Assembly: GCA_009703465.1 (NCBI GenBank)
Contig: WLGC01000016.1
Coordinates: 1 to 10,364, forward strand
DNA from: Actinomycetota bacterium
GTDB lineage: Bacteria > Actinomycetota > Actinomycetes > Actinomycetales > Microbacteriaceae
Direction of reading: 5' to 3'
Length of the DNA: 10,364 nucleotides
The position numbers and the translations under genes were made by a program. How positions within the stretch are numbered: position 1 is the first letter of the stretch; each line of letters starts with the position of its first letter. The notes below the pieces were generated by a model. It did no database searches. It worked only from the letters and a program-made list of their open reading frames with translations, and was not told where the DNA came from. Below are positions 8,450 to 10,364 of the stretch, in pieces.

Positions 8450-9298
8450 TCACTTTGTTGCGGTGACAGCTCTGTCTCTGCCGGTTAGATCTTGATGGGA
8501 TTGAACTTGACTGAACCCATCAGCCAATAGTAGTTGACAGACCTGTAGGCCCTGAGAGTCCGCGTGCTCAACCACCAATCGGCCACCCGGCACTAAAAGA
8601 CGCCTGGCAGTAGCGGAAACTTTATGCATCACACTCATTCCATCGGCACCCCCGTAGAGCGCCTGCGCTGGATCAAAAAGACGCACCTCTGGATCGCGCG
8701 GAATTGCTTGCTCCGGAATGTAAGGAGGGTTTGAAACAACCAGTGAAACTTTCTCGTTCAATTCTGGAAAACAATTCGATAAATCACCGTCGGCAAGCTG
8801 GGCGTTTGAGCCAGCATATTTTTCAAAGTTCTTCTGGGTATACACAAGCGCCTCAGGGGATTTCTCAACCGCAAAAACTTTGCAACCTGCAACCTCGGTT
8901 GCCATCGCCAAAGCAATCGCCCCGGAGCCTGTGCCGAGATCAACTGCTATTGGACTATCAAGTTCTAGCAGTTCATTGATTGCTAGCTGAGCTACAAACT
9001 CTGTCTCAGGCCTTGGAATAAAAACTCCGCTACCAACATTAAGTTCTAAGTTTCTGAAGTAGGCCACCCCGGTGATGTGCTGCAGCGGCTCCCTGGCTTG
9101 ACGCCGACCGTAGTTTATAAAAATTTGATCTGCCTCTTCAGTGGAGATCTCCACACCGCTTATGCAAGCTGCCTGAACTCCACCGCGAGATAAACCTAAG
9201 ACATGGCCAGCAAGGAGTTCAGCATCTGCAACTGCAGAGTCAATGCCTACTTTTTCAAATTGCTTTGCGGCATGTCCAATAATGTCACCGAGCAGCAT
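8450..9298 (-). CDS. prmC: Release-factor glutamine N5-methyltransferase
   Basis: Transfers a methyl group from S-adenosylmethionine to the glutamine of the GGQ motif in RF1 and RF2, which raises the rate of peptide release. It is 282 residues. The N-terminal helical domain contains REPLQHITGVAYFRNLEL (69-86), which docks the release factor, then FIPRPETE (93-100). The Rossmann fold has the SAM loop VDLGTGSGAIALA (119-131) and the catalytic/substrate motif NPPYIPE (190-196). ATG start, 3 bases after the prfA stop (TAA CCA ATG); I see no Shine-Dalgarno at normal distance, so translation probably depends on ribosomes finishing prfA. Adjacent placement of enzyme and substrate genes is common in bacteria. 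Confidence 0.97.
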   Translation of the reverse strand: MLLGDIIGHAAKQFEKVGIDSAVADAELLAGHVLGLSRGGVQAACISGVEISTEEADQIFINYGRRQAREPLQHITGVAYFRNLELNVGSGVFIPRPETEFVAQLAINELLELDSPIAVDLGTGSGAIALAMATEVAGCKVFAVEKSPEALVYTQKNFEKYAGSNAQLADGDLSNCFPELNEKVSLVVSNPPYIPEQAIPRDPEVRLFDPAQALYGGADGMSVMHKVSATARRLLVPGGRLVVEHADSQGLQVCQLLLADGFSQVQSHQDLTGRDRAVTATK

Positions 9299-9301
9299 TG
9301 G

Positions 9302-10364
9302 TTATCGGTTTTCGTCACCAAGAGCAGCTAGGCGTGATTCTTCATCCATTTGGATTGCAGACTGCACAACTGGCTCCAGTGCGCCATCCATCACTGCGTC
9401 AAGGTTGTAAGACTTATAACCGGTTCTGTGATCGGCAATCCGGTTTTCTGGGTAGTTATAAGTTCTGATTCGCTCGGAGCGGTCAACTGACTTAACCTGT
9501 GACTTCCTTGCGGCAGATTGCTCAGCATCAATCGCTTCTTGCTGTGCAGCCAAAATTCTCGCGCGAAGTACTCGCATGGCAGCTTCTCGGTTTTGCAACT
9601 GAGACTTTTCATTTTGCATAGCAACTGTGATACCGGTAGGAAGGTGCGTAATTCGAACCGCGGAGTCGGTGGTGTTCACCGATTGACCACCAGGGCCTGA
9701 TGAGCGATAAACATCGATGCGCAGATCATTCTGGCTGATTTCAACTTCTTCAGGCTCATCTACTTCTGGAAAAACTAGAACTCCAGCTGCAGAGGTGTGA
9801 ATACGGCCTTGAGTTTCAGTTGCTGGAACTCGCTGGACTCGATGTACTCCGCCCTCGTACTTTAGGTGAGCGTGCACTCCCTGAGCAGGATCGGAAGAGT
9901 TTCCCTTGATTGCCAACTGAATGTCTTTAATGCCACCTAAATCAGACTCATTCTTATCAAGAATTTCTGTCTTCCAACCTTTTGAGTTGGCGTATTGGAT
10001 ATACATGCGAAGCAAATCTGCGGCAAAAAGAGCGGACTCCGCCCCTCCCTCACCGGCCTTGATTTCCATGATCACATCTCGACCATCATCTGGATCTCTA
10101 GGGATTAGCAGTCTTCGCAGTTTTTCCTGCGAGGCAACTAGACGCTCTTCGTTCTGGGCGGCTTCCACCGCAAACATCTCGTCTTCTTTTGCTAATTCCT
10201 TAGCGGCCTTGACGTCCTCCATCAATGCCAGCACCTGGTTATAGGCGCTAACGATTGCACTTAGTTCGGCATAGCGACGGTTTAGTTTTTTAGCTAATGC
10301 CGGATTTCCGTGCAACGCTGGATCAGATAGTTTCGTCTGAAGTTCAGTGTGCTCGGCTAAGAGA
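9302..10364 (-). CDS. prfA: Peptide chain release factor 1 (partial, 5' end outside window)
   Basis: Recognises UAA and UAG in the ribosomal A site and triggers hydrolysis of the finished peptide. A TTG at 10313-10315 could be taken as a start, but the frame stays open to the right edge. The extra codons read [16 protein letters not shown], matching the family N-terminus, so that TTG is an internal leucine and only a few residues (about 6-8) are missing. 353 codons are visible. Motifs are the RF1 stop-codon tripeptide PAT in [16 protein letters not shown] (marking RF1, not RF2) and the catalytic GGQ in [18 protein letters not shown]. The C-terminal region has [18 protein letters not shown]. 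It ends with TAA, one of the codons it reads. Its product is the substrate of the next gene, prmC. Confidence 0.97.
   Translation of the reverse strand, partial: LLAEHTELQTKLSDPALHGNPALAKKLNRRYAELSAIVSAYNQVLALMEDVKAAKELAKEDEMFAVEAAQNEERLVASQEKLRRLLIPRDPDDGRDVIMEIKAGEGGAESALFAADLLRMYIQYANSKGWKTEILDKNESDLGGIKDIQLAIKGNSSDPAQGVHAHLKYEGGVHRVQRVPATETQGRIHTSAAGVLVFPEVDEPEEVEISQNDLRIDVYRSSGPGGQSVNTTDSAVRITHLPTGITVAMQNEKSQLQNREAAMRVLRARILAAQQEAIDAEQSAARKSQVKSVDRSERIRTYNYPENRIADHRTGYKSYNLDAVMDGALEPVVQSAIQMDEESRLAALGDENR

Noticed and set aside
9921..10244. Plus-strand open frame of 107 codons antisense to prfA
   Set aside because: Serine-rich low-complexity translation opposite a highly conserved gene; no ribosome site or domain.
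10313..10315. TTG as the start of prfA
   Set aside because: The same frame continues open to the window edge and the extra codons ([16 protein letters not shown]) fit the RF1 N-terminus, so this is an internal leucine codon.

Overview
All twelve genes lie on the minus strand, so the window reads biologically from right (10364) to left (1). It is the classic actinobacterial ATP synthase neighbourhood. In transcription order it holds prfA (5' end cut by the window edge), prmC, a tsaC/ywlC-type gene, a wecA/rfe-type glycosyltransferase, atpI, atpB, atpE, atpF, atpH, atpA, atpG and atpD (3' end cut by the window edge). The order prfA-prmC-ywlC-rfe-atpI-atpBEFHAGD is the one known from actinobacteria such as Mycobacterium tuberculosis (Rv1299-Rv1310). 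The separate b and delta genes, the AtpB and AtpA sequence style and the roughly balanced base composition (by eye, not computed) suggest a moderate-GC Microbacteriaceae-like actinobacterium, perhaps a small freshwater type. That taxonomic placement is inference.

Right part (10364-7734): three translation-quality genes. Release factor 1 terminates at UAA/UAG. PrmC methylates the glutamine of its GGQ motif. The TsaC-like protein makes threonylcarbamoyl-AMP for tRNA t6A. They are separated by 3 and 20 bases. Middle (7731-6601): a polytopic polyprenyl-phosphate HexNAc-1-phosphate transferase that starts 2 bases after tsaC and overlaps atpI by 8 bases.

Left part (6608-1): the F1Fo-ATP synthase. 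First comes the membrane sector (AtpI accessory protein, a, c, b), then the stalk and catalytic head (delta, alpha, gamma, beta). atpC (epsilon) is expected just beyond the left edge, after the rest of atpD.

Coding is nearly continuous. The only notable non-coding stretches are the atpI-atpB spacer (about 105 bp if atpB starts at a CTG as I argue, with a perfect 10-bp hairpin), the 79-bp atpH-atpA spacer (two hairpins), the 45-bp atpA-atpG spacer and the 44-bp atpB-atpE spacer. No stretch over 300 bases lacks a gene. I saw no tRNA, rRNA, mobile element, CRISPR array or convincing promoter.

I see no sign of a new biological system. The region is conserved housekeeping DNA. The points worth a second look are the translation starts (a run of non-ATG starts in the Fo genes, including a probable CTG for atpB), the intercistronic hairpins, and the charged C-terminal extension of the alpha subunit.
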